From Rhizopus sp. PT2906 (taxonomy: Eukaryota > Mucoromycota > Mucoromycetes > Mucorales > Rhizopodaceae), in NCBI GenBank assembly GCA_025529335.1, contig JAMYHX010000161.1, forward strand, positions 17,807-81,806: a stretch of 64,000 nucleotides of DNA, in the 5' to 3' direction. Positions 46,945 through 59,545 of this stretch are shown piece after piece; position 1 is the stretch's first letter, and every line of letters starts with the position of its first letter. The notes under the pieces were generated by a model. It did not search any database and was not told where the DNA came from. It saw only the letters and a list, made by a program, of their open reading frames with translations. The position numbers and the translations under genes are program-made.

Positions 46945-47121
46945 TCTAATTTTATGCTGTCAGTTTGATCAACAAAGAACCAAGATCAATTCAAACGTGA
47001 TTATGACAAATTCGTATTTTATATAAATGAACAGCCTTAGATTAGGTAGAGGCTTTAGTAGCGTGAAGTTGTATAGGGACAATATAAGTAGCACCTAGAT
47101 GAAGTGTCTGTAGCGCGTAGT
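46945..47121 (-). repeat. Dispersed repeat, copy 2
   Basis: Partner of 25181-25363. Its minus strand encodes LGATYIVPIQLHATKAST and a stop at the place where the 149-residue orphan protein ends in copy 1. The codons upstream of this piece are missing. Confidence 0.8.
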
Positions 47122-47169
47122 ACTCATCCCTAAACTGGAAAAACTAAAAAACATTAGCGGTATTTGAAA

Positions 47170-47610
47170 TGCCAAGCTGAATCAGTTGGTGTTTGGATTT
47201 GGAAAAGCAAAGATTGCTCAATGCACACCTGACAGGTACATTCTCTTCCATGACCTGCTTCGCTTGGCATTTTTTTGCGAAAAAAAATATCGACAAAAAT
47301 CAGGGGAACGCTTTGTTGACCTTTCAAATGCATGGGTTTCCAGTGACCTTTTTCTTAATGCGGTTGGATCATGATGAGGTATAGTGCTTGTATAAAATTT
47401 GCAAGTTATCATTCCCTCATTCTCTAGAAGAATTGTTTGGCTTTGTCTCCTTGAAAACTTGAGCACGCTGATGCGGATTTCTGATATGTTTTGGCGCATG
47501 TACAAGCCTTTTTCCGCTCAGAGTATCAACATCCTGAACGAGAAATGTTGGCCAACCCATCCCTCCCTTTATACCCTCATCGATGGTACTAAGAAAAGCT
47601 TCAAATAGCA
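47170..47610 (+). pseudogene. PD-(D/E)XK-like protein fragment, frameshifted
   Basis: Three plus-strand frames in succession give one protein. NQLVFGFGKAKIAQ is the E-x-K strand, with Glu changed to Lys. DLLRLAFFC follows; then, after a frame change, KNIDKNQGNALLTFQMHGFPVTFFLMR; then LEELFGFVSLKTLSTLMRISDMFWRM. The order matches GFVEVKAD, DLLRLALFA, CILVLQAIG and LNKLRMLQQFY of the gene at 26-28 kb. The similarity is clear but moderate, so this is an older or different family member. Two frameshifts and the Glu-to-Lys change show that it is dead. Confidence 0.65.
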
Positions 47611-47709
47611 AATTGTTCAAGCGTATTAAAAGGAAAAGGGTACCTGTGTAACTTTGTGTTCGTACATCTTTCAACTGTATACGACGCAATTAATAAAAGG
47701 GTTGTAGAA

Positions 47710-49184
47710 ATGATCGACATTCAACATTTGCCTCAACACATTCTGGAAATCATCTTTATATATGTCTCGAGCCAAGAAGATTTACACCGATGTCGACGTG
47801 TTTGTTCAATATGGCATTCTGTAGCCACAAGACGCTTATTTAAAAGAGTTGTCATTTCACGCAACCTAACAGAGTTCTTAAAACTTAGAGCCATAAATAA
47901 GTCTATTAGATTAATAACGCTTGGAAAGTGCATCAAGAAAATGTATCTTATAAAGATTCTATAGCTTTCATACATGCTCCATCAGACGTAAAAGACTTGT
48001 AATTCTTGGCATCGTTTCCATCACTTCAAACCTTTATACATCGAAGTAATATCATCCAATCTATGCGTGAATTCATGTTTATATTTGACACATGCCCCAA
48101 ATTGACTCATTTGTGTATACAAGCTACTACAGAAGACGCTTCCTATCTGATAACAAATCAAGATATCTATCCTTTCTTAACCAACTTAGACATGAATATT
48201 ACGTTCTCAAGTATGACAAGGTCAATGGTCGACTATATTTCAACTCGATTTATAAACCTTTCAACAGTCACTCTTAATATTCATCAAACGAATTCTTCAT
48301 CGTTTGAAGAAAACTACATTCACCTGGTGAATACTCTTATGACGCCATATAAGCGCCGTTTTTCTTTTACAATGACTCTAAAGGGCTGTCGTAGACCAAT
48401 CGATGATAGCACTCAAATGGAGTTCATTCGCACGCTTGCCAAATGTACAATTGAGGCATTTAAGCTACAGACAAGAACAGTTAACTCAATGGAATTCACT
48501 AAAGTAGATTATGAACCAGGTATACGTGTTCATGTGGACAAAGAATTACAATGTATGCTTTTAACTTAGGTGCCATTTTTTTTGATCGACCAAGATGCTC
48601 TGTCTGGAGGAGACGTCCCTCATCGTTTCCATAAACTAACGTTCCAGCGCAGTCGAATTACCCTAACCCCGTTCAGAGATGATGGTTCGCCTACCCAGAT
48701 TCAGGATTTAACTTTTACTTACATTAAGTTACGGTCTTTTCAAACCTACTATTACAATTCGTTCCAGACGTTGTCACTTTCTATTATTTTCGTTGACACC
48801 AGATTTTTTCGAACATTAGGACGTATTTGCTCTAAGCTAAAAGCACTCGAGTTAGGTATGGGTCCTATTAGAGTTCATGGTAACGAAGGAGTAATCGACA
48901 TACAAGACTTGATGTTGCAAAGACTCGATTTAGCTATACTACCTAGAGATTTCTCAGAATATCCATGGTTGGTAGTCGTAAAGACCCATAAAGAATATGC
49001 ATACATAAAAATACACAAAAATAGAAGGTATAATGTTCTCACTTATGAAGAAGCTATGGAAGAAGAAAGACAAACGCAATTTAGCGAACGTTACCATATC
49101 TATTGTTATGATATCCAAGAGGTCTTTTGCTCTAATAAGAAAATAACACTCTATCGTAACAGCACTAGCTCCAATATTGCATAA
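47710..49184 (+). pseudogene. F-box protein gene, disabled
   Basis: ATG at 47710 opens an F-box protein: LPQHILEIIFIYVSSQEDLHRCRRVCSIWHSVA is the F-box itself, cited here only by its key LP...I...V...C..W pattern. About 400 residues of leucine-rich-repeat-like sequence follow, as in Skp1-Cullin-F-box substrate adaptors. The frame is broken by a one-base shift near 47950, a TAA at 48000-48002 (...SDVKDL then stop then FLASFPSLQT), and a TAG at 48567-48569. A GTATAC...CTTAG intron around the TAG is tempting, but it is 50 bases long and shifts the frame. F-box genes are often multi-copy in these fungi, so loss of one copy is unremarkable. Confidence 0.7.
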
Positions 49185-49189
49185 ATGGT

Positions 49190-50023
49190 GCTCAATGATG
49201 AAGACCATATTAAATATGCTTATATCTACTTTCACATTATCATTGAAAGCTTGTTTCTATTCATAAAGTATATCATTTCTTATTAGCATTGGCTTCATTT
49301 ACGGCATAATTTTATGAAGCTATATTGTAGATATTAAGCTCTTTCTCGTTTTTTACTCTCCTTTTCTCTCTCTTTCTAAACATATCCGATTTACCACTGC
49401 ATAAAAGCAAATTAACTCCCAAAATAATCTTTACCATGTTGAGATTTTCGTTGGACGGTCGCTTTGGTAACTGATAACTGATTTATCGGCAAAGTCATCA
49501 ACTTTAGGATTACTGTATAAAAAGGAAGAAAGGCTCGTAACAAGAAACCGGCGTGTGATATAGCCATGATATTCATAAAGGAATACAGATTTGTGTTAAT
49601 AAGTCTCTATGGGTTAAGACGAAAGAAAGAGGGAGACCATTATGACAAACAGTATCATTTTATCTGGTAACAAGATTATTACGTGCATTAATCACGAATA
49701 ATAATAATTAAGAAAGACGCAATATGATAATAATGTATTTTGTAGCCAGCTTCTTCGTATTGTTCATATGGTTAATACGACGCACGTGGTTGCTCATACT
49801 ATAAACACACAAGCCATCAATGTGAGAACTTAACTGTTCCTTAACAATTGTATAGTCCATATTCTTAGGTATATTCATCAAAGGCACGCACCTGTTCGTT
49901 TTTTTTTTTTAAAAAAAAATGACTCCTCATATTTATATAAAAAAAAAAAGCACAATCTCAAGTTGATTTTCTGGGCAAACACAGCTTTGATATTGAGAAA
50001 GGATGTATCCCTGACTGCGCCTT
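49190..50023. other. Intergenic, no supported gene
   Basis: Lies between the F-box pseudogene and the 3' end of the first subtilase. Only A/T runs (for example 49898-49919 and 49940-49951) stand out. Confidence 0.4.
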
Positions 50024-53000
50024 TTATTGTACTATGATAGGAGATGATAAGCGGATTTCCCAACTGCTTTCATCTATAGGATCAGAAAGTAATTTGAGGG
50101 CTTTCCATCGTAGATAATACGTTCCATTTTCGACAGGTTGTAGACCATCAATACTGTTACTTCCTAAAGGAATAATAGTAGCGTTCCAACTGCCAGCATA
50201 AATAAAGTTGTTCAAAGTGTTTCGTGGTATAAACTCGTCATCAGCTGCTGTTCCTACAAGTTGTAAATCTTTATCCAAAACTTCAGTTACAAGGCGTGCT
50301 GTGCCAGTAAGTAAGCGGTATAACACTGTAACACTCGAAGATTGTGTGTTGTTTCTATCGATAACAAGCGAATCCGTTATGTTTTCATCGCTCATCTTTT
50401 GAGAAAGTTTCGCATTGTTTCTGGCAAGGATTTGTGGGAAGTCTTTGGCAAAAATTGGAATCTGATTCAAGGCACCTTGAATGCCTATATAAGGGACGTG
50501 TATTGTTTTCAGCGTATTGTCATTTCTTGGGATAAACTGTATATAGCCTCCATAAATAGGAAATGGTTCATCCGGAATCTCTCCTAAAATTTCAGACACC
50601 TGGACTGTGATATCTGCCGATTGTCCTGGTCCAAGTTCTACACTCTTTCTTGAGAAATTTAAATTAGCTGTAACAGGCTCAAGGGCAACCTTTGTAGGAG
50701 AGACTGGGTAATAAAGTTGATCCCATGTAAGAAAGGGAGCTAGACTTGAAGTGCCGTTTTGAGCAATGTCGAAAATGACTGTCTTATTACTAGGATTGGA
50801 TATAGTGAGAACCTGAGGTTTGATATTGGTAGTATCATTAAAACTTAAATGACCAGGAGATACATGAACAGGTTGATTAATGGCATCAAGAACTACAAGT
50901 ACCGGTATGCTTATGTAAGACCTTTGCTGTTTTTCTTTATAAAGAGTTTACCTTGTACCAAACCCGCCCCTTGACGCACTGGATTAACGTATATAGAGCC
51001 TTGCGTAGCTGGTTTTGCATAGTTTTGAAAATGCTCCTTTATATAAGCATGAGATTGATTTCTTCCATGGGCTTGGATATATAATGCAAAAGCACCAGCA
51101 ACAAAAGGTGACGCCATAGAAGTGCCTGATAGCACACCGTAACCACCACTCGCTAACGGCAAAGTAGAGAATACATAAGCGCCTGGTGCCGCGATATCAG
51201 GCTTAAGACTGACATCATACAATGGACCAATACTTGAGAATGTAGAAAGCTGATTACCAGTAGAAATCTTTTCGGCCATCATTATGCCTTTGGATGTTAA
51301 GCCGATGTTTCCACTTTCATGTAACTTTTTCTTAATCGTCTCGCCATCTTCAAGAGAAATAGATATGACTGGGATTTTCGCTTGATCTGTTTGTGGTCGT
51401 AATGTTGCGCCTGGCTCGTTATTGTATATGATGACACCAGCTGCTCCTAAATCTTGGGCTGTTACAACCTTTTCGTTAAATGAGCAATTTCCTCTTTGAA
51501 TTAGAACAATTTGGTCCTTGATGTCTTGATCAGGAACGGTGCCTTGACAAGCATCGTTCAAGGTGTTGTTTGAACTATATGCAACCAGTGTCCCATCTAT
51601 AAATTCATTTGTATTCGTAGCTAAATTATAGGCTAAATGAAGTAGTGTGAAAATACTGACGATAAAAACTTTTTTTTTTGGTTCTAGTTACCATAACTCT
51701 CTCCATTCACTGTTTCAAATGCAGGTACAAGGCCATAAACGTTATCTATAGAAGCAACTGATACAGTGCTACCGCCTGTTCCTGGGGCTGACATATAAAA
51801 TGCACCTTCTGATCCCTCATTTCCTCCTGCAGCAATGACTGATCACAGAATCGATTAGTAAGAAAATTACTTCAAAATTTTGTAAATTAATGTACCTAAA
51901 GATCCACTTTCGGATACTCTGTTCGCAACGATGGATGTAGGATCATCACCCCAGTTACTAGGTGATCCTAAGCTGAGATTAATGACATCACAGCCTAATA
52001 AGGATAATGATTAATGACCTAGTTAGTGCACAATAACACAACATACCTGCTTCGTATGCATCAATAAGTGCTTTGATAACCATATCGTTCGATGTGGATC
52101 CAGTACAACCAAAAATTCTCCAAACACCTAAAGTCACCTCTGGGGCTATACCTGTAAAGTTCTATCTAGTATAAGCAAGTGTGTATTTGACCAGTTGTAT
52201 CTATACTCACAAACACACTGTCCTGTGCTGCAATAATGCCCGCAACATGTGTTCCATGGCCTAATGAAGTCAACATATATATAAACTCCAAATACATTCT
52301 ACGAAAATTACGTACCACTGCCACTTGTGCATGTATCTAAAGGAGTCTCGCCTTGAACTCTTGAAAATGGGTCATTTGAATCATAATTGTCTCCAACCAG
52401 ATCATAACCATATTGTACAAGATAGCCTGGTCCAAATCCCCCACCAAGAGCGGGGTGACGGTAGTCAATTCCTGTTGATCATCAATATCCTTGGCAGTTG
52501 GAATACAAAACGTATGTTGGTATTACCTGAATCAATAATTCCTACTACCACTCCTTTTCCTAAAACTTTTGAATTTTGACGGAGATCATCTACTTGGGCC
52601 ATTGCATGCGTAAATGGCAGGTGTATATTGGGATCTGATATCTTTATTCTTGGTGTTGGAGAAGTTTCATTTGCATTCAGCACGCCTTTGTATGGGTGCA
52701 CTTTTACAGAGGGCCGAGGTATTTCAGTAACAGGATAAACACTTTTAACGTGATGCTGCTGTAATATTTTACGTAAAACGATGTGCTCTGCTCTTTCAGC
52801 GTCATCAATAACCTCATTGGTACTATCTCTTTTATGCAACAGTTGACTGTAACCTTGAAGACATATTGAGACTCCCCGGAAAATGGCTGAGGAAGTGCTG
52901 TAGTCATGAGCAACACTCATTTTTATATGTGGCCCTAGGTGTGGCTCTGTCAAAAGAATGTCCTTTTCTACTCTACTAATGAATTCCATGGATGATCCAT

Positions 53001-53187
53001 GATAGTCTTCGTCAAATTCAATGATGTATCTTCCTGGAATCGCGTTTCCCAAAGTGCCAGGCTTAAATTTCGGGTCTGCGATGATCGACAGCAGCCTATT
53101 TCTATATACATACTTGTCTTGTTGTATTGAAAAGGACGGTACAGCGAATGCTATCAAGCATACGCTAACCAAAAGCGACAATCTCAT
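50024..53187 (-). CDS. Secreted subtilase with PA domain (vpr/C5a-peptidase type)
   Basis: Subtilisin-family serine protease of 925 residues in eight exons: 53187-52527, 52471-52316, 52260-52211, 52161-52047, 51994-51896, 51838-51692, 51632-50952, 50892-50024. A signal peptide (MRLSLLVSVCLIAFAVPSFS) precedes an inhibitor-like prodomain starting GRYIIEFDED. The catalytic triad is intact: Asp in GIIDSG (about 219), His in GHGTHVAG (about 274), and Ser in LSGTSMASP (about 581), with the oxyanion Asn in AAGGNEG. A PA domain (IVLIQRGNCSFNEKV) is inserted before the Ser, and an Fn3-like C-terminal region follows. Probably extracellular. It stands in tandem with a second copy with the same intron positions. 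Confidence 0.93.
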
Positions 53188-53383
53188 ATATTTATAAAAA
53201 TGAGGTGTAAAAAAGAGTAAATATTAAATCAAGATGGCCAGTGAGAACATTATATGCATAAAAAAAATGAAAGTAAAGTATTATTGTCCGTTGGAATTAA
53301 AACGACTAGTGCTTCTTTTTATTCTCATGACGAAGGTTAAACCACACAAGTAGTTTTATATAGGGCTAGGTGATGAATCTGGT

Positions 53384-56300
53384 TTATTCGATTTGCACTA
53401 TAATTTCCCCTGACTTCCATTCTTCCCAGTCGTCTTTGTTATCAGGATCGCCAAAGTGCTTAAGGGCGCGCAAAAGTAAATAATATGAGCCCTCTTTAGC
53501 ACAGACCTCATGAGTATTGTCGCATTCGTATTTTGTCACATATTTTCCAGTGTTGCATGTTGGTTTATAATCACCAGTCCATATATATTTTGTATATCCT
53601 TTGCTTGCGAGTCCATTTCTGGCTTTATAAGTATGCAGACCATTGTGTATTATACCGATCGGATTCCCATATTTATCCAGCAGTCTGATCTCTATCCTTG
53701 CTGTTCCTGTCATTGTGCGAATGACCGTGGTTGGCCATGACTTGGATCTTGTTAATGTGAATAAATAAGGAAAGTTTGCTTTTTCTGTTATATTTTTTTC
53801 AGATGCCATATAAGGATATCCTTTATCAAAAATGGGTACATCCTTCATGTTTCCAATGACCCCAAAGTAAGAAACACTTGATAGTGCTCGTTTTGACAAG
53901 ACATCTTTAACTACAATAAAGCCACCGTACATTGGGAAGGGGTAACATACCATCATGTGATTGTTGACAAGTACTGTTACATCTATTTTAACTGAAGCTA
54001 GTGTAGGAATAACTGCTGTGGATGAAGGTGTAAATTGAAGGGCAACACGAAAGTGTCCATCATCAATCTGTGCTTTGTTTATCTGATAGTCTGTGGTATT
54101 AGCAGGAAGCATTTGAATTGAGCCTGATTGAATATTCTCGAATAAAACATGTAATGGGAAACCATTCCCATTACTTATAGTAAGCGTAATCTTCTTGTAG
54201 GCTGAGAAAGATGCTGTATCATTAAAGCTAATGTATGCAGGAGAAACATGCACCTTTTCTCTTATTGCATCAAAAACTTTGTATATAACAGATATAGTTA
54301 ATTTGTCTGTAAGCATATTTGGTATCTTACCTTGTATAAGCCCTGATCCTTGTATTAAAGGATGGTAAGGAATTCCTGATTCCTTTTTCAAGATCCTTGC
54401 ATGGTTTTGAAGTTGCTCAATAAGAAAGGCACCAGTGACACCTCTTTTTGTTTTTTGATAATATTCCAGCATCAGTGCTAGTGCATCAGTTACTTGCGGA
54501 GAGGCCATTGAAGTACCTGATTTTACGGACCACCCATTGTCTATACGAGAAGGTACAGTCGAATAGACATTACCTCCAATTGCAGTAATCATGGGCTTCA
54601 TATGTAATTCATAAGATGGGCCAATGCTTGAAAAATCAGATATGCGTAGATCTGGACCTCCATCGATGATATGCTCTTCCTTTGCAGTTTTCAGCTTGAT
54701 TATTACATCTTGGTGTTGCATCATATAAGTGACTAACCTGCTGCCTGTTGCGTACTCAAGCCCTGCGCAAGGAAGCGTTCCACTATGTGTTTCTGCCTTA
54801 ACCACATCGTGAGCTGATGTATTAGGGTCATAAAATAAGACACCTTTTACACCTAGTAGCTTTGCATTCTTCAATTTTTCGTTAAATTTACAGTGACCTC
54901 GCTTCACAAGCAATATTTTGCCAAATATGGGAAACTGCGTAAGGAATTGCATGTCGCTTTTGCAAGCGTACGGCAAGCTACCGTTTACTATAACATATGC
55001 CAGATCGCCATCGGGAAATGACTGTGTAGAGGATGAAGGCAGATAAGCTGTATAACATTAATAAAACCATCTGTGTAATCACACATTGTAAATAAACTAA
55101 TGAACTTACAAAAGTATTCTCCAGGAAACGTGCTGAATTCAAATACTTTGGCTGGGTAGTATGGACTATTGATAGAGGCAACAGAAACAACACCCTCTGC
55201 TGTTCCAGGTGAACTTATAGAAAACGGACCATCCATACCTTGGTTTCCTGCGACACTAGCAACTAATGGATGTTACTTGTTTGCAATTTTCATCGTTAAA
55301 GTGTTCTTTGATTACCTATGATACCTGCTTTGGACATTCGTTCTACCGCAGCTGCCAAAGGGCTCTCTATCCAGCCATTCTCTGAGCCAAGGCTAAGGTT
55401 AATTACTTGACATCCTGTAAAGGTAATGTTACAAACAATAAAAGAAGCAACCTTTTGTTATTTACCAGCTTCATGGGCCATTTCGAGTGCTTTAATCACA
55501 GTATCATCATCTACTCTATGGTCACAACCGAAAACCCTCCAGACAGCTAATGTTGCATTCGGAGCAATTTCTATAAAGTTCTACCTCTTTATATTAAGAT
55601 ACACACACAAACATATATTAAAAGGATTGAGTACCTTTGATACATCATAACCAGCAATGATACCAGCGACATGAGCTCCATGGCCTAAAAGCCATTGATA
55701 TTATTACACTTGTATAATTTGGCAGCTAATTCAAACCTGTTTTGCGTCCTGTACAAGGATCATATGGATCAAATTCCCCACGAGGCTTGATGCCCAATTT
55801 TTCATCTCCTTTTGCAGAGACCAGGTTGCGCCCATACATGACTTTATAGCCTTTGCCAAGTCCACCACCTAGTGCTGGGTGAGTGTAATCGATACCTTTA
55901 AGAATATAACGTTTAGAGAGGGTTAATTGATAATTCTGCCTTACACGAACCTGAATCTATTATCCCAATTAGAATACCTTTCCCGGTAAGCTTTAACTGT
56001 CGATGTACATCATAAGCCTGAGAGACACTGTTCGGATAAGGGAATGTGTAATTCGGTGAACCATTGAACCATTGGGGTTGTGTAAGCTTGGATACTGAGT
56101 TTATACTAACAACAGCAGGATGTTTGCTCAAGTGGCGTATGATAGGATGGCTAGTTCCTCCTTCACTTGATAACGACAGCTTTTCTTGAGGAATAGATTT
56201 TATCTGTATAGACATCCCTTTAAATATAAAAGACTTGTACACTTGGCGTACTTCATATTGGTTTTTGTAAAAACGCAACTCGCCATTGATGGACTAATGG

Positions 56301-56428
56301 ATTGAGTTATCCGTATTTTGATCAAACTCTATAATGTATGCGTTTTGAACTATTCCTGTAGGTCTTACAGGTTGAATAAAGTGAAGCAAAAGCACAAAGA
56401 GAAAGGCCTTGAATATATGGATATCCAT
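53384..56428 (-). CDS. Second tandem subtilase, with an in-frame stop in the prodomain
   Basis: Paralogue of the gene to its left with the same eight-exon plan: 56428-55951, 55895-55737, 55684-55635, 55580-55466, 55414-55316, 55262-55110, 55047-54331, 54276-53384 (887 codons). Triad residues are present: Asp in GIIDSG (about 158), His in GHGAHVAG (about 214, with Thr changed to Ala beside it), Ser in KSGTSMASP (about 531), and Asn in VAGNQG. A PA domain and an Fn3-like region follow as in the paralogue. Codon 45 is TAG (56296-56294), between NTDNSIH and SINGELRF, and the homologous frame continues on both sides. Everything downstream is intact, so this is a recent nonsense mutation, a read-through site or a sequence error. 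The signal peptide is short (MDIHIFKAFLFVLLLHFIQP). Confidence 0.8.
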
Positions 56429-57132
56429 TTGAGGTATAATATAAAAGAAGTAAAAAAAACCAGAAAGGATCGTCAAATGTATATGTCTATTGAGAAGCCT
56501 CCTTTTGAATAGTATACGTTTTAAGGGAGGTTAATGCACCTATTTGATGAATACATATATATATATATATATATATATTCGTCATTATCCAAGCGTCTGA
56601 AGGTTTATTGTTTATACTGAACAAAGGGATATAATAATAAGGGCGACATGACAATAGAACACGCTGACTGATAAAATTTATTAAACAGAAAGAGGGTATT
56701 TATCAGCCAAAAAAAAAAGGAGTATCCTTATTAATCTATTCTTTATGATAAAAAGCTCGTACTTTATCAAGCAGTATGTCAACCACGTCTATCAAGGGGT
56801 GACTGATTCTTCCATCATAAGACTATTGTTAAGAAAACACACCACGCATTTAGCCATAGAGGATGATGCAGAGGGAATGCTTTTAGTGTAGGACATTTTA
56901 TTCAAAGACGCGTAAAGGGCAAAGCACTTTAGAGATGGCAAGGATATTAGTTTTTTTTTTGGAAAGTTTACAAATTTTATTCAAATACATAAAGAATAGA
57001 TACCTCTAGCACTTTTGGTTATGTCATCCTAAGTATTTTCATCATCGCTTGTTAAGTCTAAGTCGCTTAGATGAAAATTACTAGGATGAAATTCGGGTGC
57101 CGAGATATCTATTTTACAGTGAATGATCGCTA
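56429..57132. other. Intergenic with (TA)n repeat
   Basis: Holds a TA microsatellite at 56555-56578 and the leader of the second subtilase. No open frame of interest. Confidence 0.5.
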
Positions 57133-59545
57133 CTAATGGCGGGTGGAGGGGCGAACATTACCTGTAGAAGCGCTAGAAATAGAGCTAGCATATTTATGCT
57201 GCCTACGTTCTGCTTCATGAGTATAGGATATACTCTCTGTAAAGTCCCAAAGCGCTTGGATAAGCTTCGAGCAGAATGAATACAGGTTGAAGTTGACAAC
57301 GCCTAAATAGAGCATGATTAGTTTACTGGATATTAGCATTAATAAAACATATACCATTCTCCACAGTGAACTCCATAGTGTCTGTTTCATTTGCTATGAT
57401 GATTTCTTGCATTTGGTTCCTATGCTCATTCTGTAGTAAAGACAGCCTACAAGCAAGTCTTGATATAATTATCTAAATAAGACATGTTAGTCAATAGAGT
57501 AGAGCAAAGGTTATATACTTACGTTTGGAATGTCCCAGGCAGACCGTGTGAGTTCATCAACTTCATTATTGTGAACAAGATGGATGTTTCCAACGCTTTC
57601 AGGGTTATAAAAGTAATCCATAATGCGTTCAACATCAACATCTTCATTTGCCAGAGTGGTCTGTGATATATTGATAGCAGGTATGGTCTTTTGGTCATCA
57701 GCTGCAGAGAAACGTGATTGTTTTATAGAAGACGAGCTTGAAGAGCCTTGGCGTGTTTCATTAAGTGGAAGAGTGGTCTCGTTATGTCCCTTGTTTGTTG
57801 ATATGCTTGACTTGGATATAGAAGAGTTTACTTTAGGGTTACGACTTGATTTGGACGAGGATGCTGATTTCTTGATGTGTCCAAGTTCATCGGATGATGA
57901 ATCAGAGTCAGCAGGACGTGATGGCTTGGGTTGTAATGGGTTTGTACTAGGATATCTTGTAATGGATGGCCTCTTTTTAACTTTGCCTGAGGTAGACGAG
58001 GAACGCATCACGTCAGCAGGAGAAGCAGTATTGTCATTAGAGGAAGACCTGCGATAAGTGGTATCAGTATTGGAATTGGAAGCAGATGGCTTGCGACGAA
58101 TGGTATCTTGGTTGGAAGAGGATGTGCGTGAAATGGTATCATGAGTAGAAGCAGAAGACTTGCGAGGAACAGTGTCATAGGAACTAGAAGCTTTATGAGG
58201 AGCAGAATCAGAATGGGAAGTAGATGGCTTGTGGGGAGCAGAATCAGAGTAAGCAGAAGACTTGCGAGAAACATTTTCATAAGAGCTAGAAGCTTTATGT
58301 GAAGCAGAGTCAGAATGGGAAGCAGATGGTTTGTGAAGAACAGTATCAGAAGAGCCGGAAGCCTTACGAGAAGCAGAGTCAGAGTGGGAAGAAGACTTGC
58401 GAGAAACGGCGTCATAAGAGCTGGAAGCTTTACGAGAAGCAGAGTCAGAGCGGGAAGCAGAAGGCTTGCGAGGAATGATATCATTATAGGAATCTGTACC
58501 AGGGCTATCAGGACGATGTGTCTTTCGTCTAAGGGGATCAGTTGTTGGATAGTGAACGGAAGACTGTTTTCTTTTAGCTTTTCCGGAACCAGAAGATGAG
58601 CGAATGATGTCTTCAGGGACTGGTCTAAGAGGAGATGAGCTCTTAGTGGAAGAACTAGTGGTTTTGCTTGGAATGAGGTCACTAGGCATGTTTGTAGGAC
58701 TATCAGCTCGTGAAGGTTTGTGCTTCACACCGTCCATAGGATTGTAGCGCGGAGCAGACTGCTTCTTTTTTGCCTTGCCAGAACCAGAGGAAGAATGAAG
58801 GAGTTCGGATGGAGAAGTTATTCTTTTTGAAGGGATCTTTTGGTCAGAAGGCTTTTTGTCTTGAATAGGAGCAGATTTAGAAGAAGAGGAACGTCTTTGA
58901 GATTCACTAGAGGCTCTGGATGAAGCTGAATACTTACCAGGTGAATCAGATCTAGTGTTGGCAGAAGAGGACTTTGCAACAGAAGAAGATGCGTGTCTTG
59001 AAGAAGAGGCTGAAGCACTAGGACGATGACCAGACCAAGGAGGAGGAGGAGCAACAGATGGAGGAAGACCATGGAAAGAATCAGGCTTCAAAGACAACAG
59101 CTGAATAAGTTCAGGAGAGGCGTTAGAGAATTCAACTCTCTCAATAATAGAATAATTTGATTGAGTAAAGTTCAAATCAAATACGATGATTTTAGGGGCG
59201 GCCAAGTTGTTGGTAAAGTGCAATAAAGCACGCAAGTCAAATTCACCCCACCCTTGCTCCTGCAAGAGATAAGGCTCTTTCGTCTTAACTAATAAGAAGT
59301 AAGTATGATTGATTTGAAATAATAAAAATAAATTTACCTCTTCTGGGGTTTTCAAACGTTGGATGCAAGATATATTCAACGTGATCCAGGATAAGAGAAG
59401 CCTTGCCCTTTACTTCCTTACCGTTATCAACAGCAACCAGAGACACCTGCCAATCTCTCCATGGATGGCCATTGCTATTCTTGGCGCTTGCACCTTTTAT
59501 GACACTGTTGTGTGAAGAGATTTTGAAATCTTGATAAACGCTCAT
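57133..59545 (-). CDS. YEATS-domain protein (AF9/ENL-like) with long Ser-rich repeats
   Basis: Chromatin reader of 753 residues in four exons: 59545-59338, 59288-57523, 57472-57355, 57302-57133. Residues 1-140 form a YEATS domain: WRDWQVSLVAVDNG, VEYILHPTFENPRR, LLQEQGWGEFDLRALLHF and KIIVFDLNF. This fold reads acyl-lysine on histone H3. Residues about 160-560 are of low complexity: Ser-rich tandem units built on S-D-S-A-S-R-K-A-S-S-S and S-R-K-S-S, followed by SGSGKAKKKQS-type basic pieces repeated three times. The C-terminus is ordered again (VDELTRSAWDIPN, then LYSFCSKLIQALWDFTE), in the position of the AHD partner-binding domain of AF9/ENL. Animal homologues work in the super elongation complex; the repeat tail is unusually long for a fungus. 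Confidence 0.85.

Larger units (their letters stand above)
46899..47654 (+). mobile_element. Truncated relative of the 25-28 kb element, between direct repeats
   Basis: A 30-base direct repeat (ATTAAAAGGAAAAG...TGTAACTT; 26 of 30 bases identical) lies at 46899-46928 and 47625-47654. Between them are a copy of the dispersed repeat (46945-47121) and, 60 bases further, a frameshifted piece of a PD-(D/E)XK-like protein related to the plus gene at 26-28 kb. Compared with that locus, everything between the end of the left gene and the C-terminal half of the right gene is missing, but order and orientation are kept. It is inserted just upstream of an F-box pseudogene. Confidence 0.6.

Noticed and set aside
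48520..48569. GTATAC...CTTAG as an intron removing the TAG of the F-box gene
   Set aside because: It is 50 bases long, and its removal shifts the frame away from the homologous downstream sequence.
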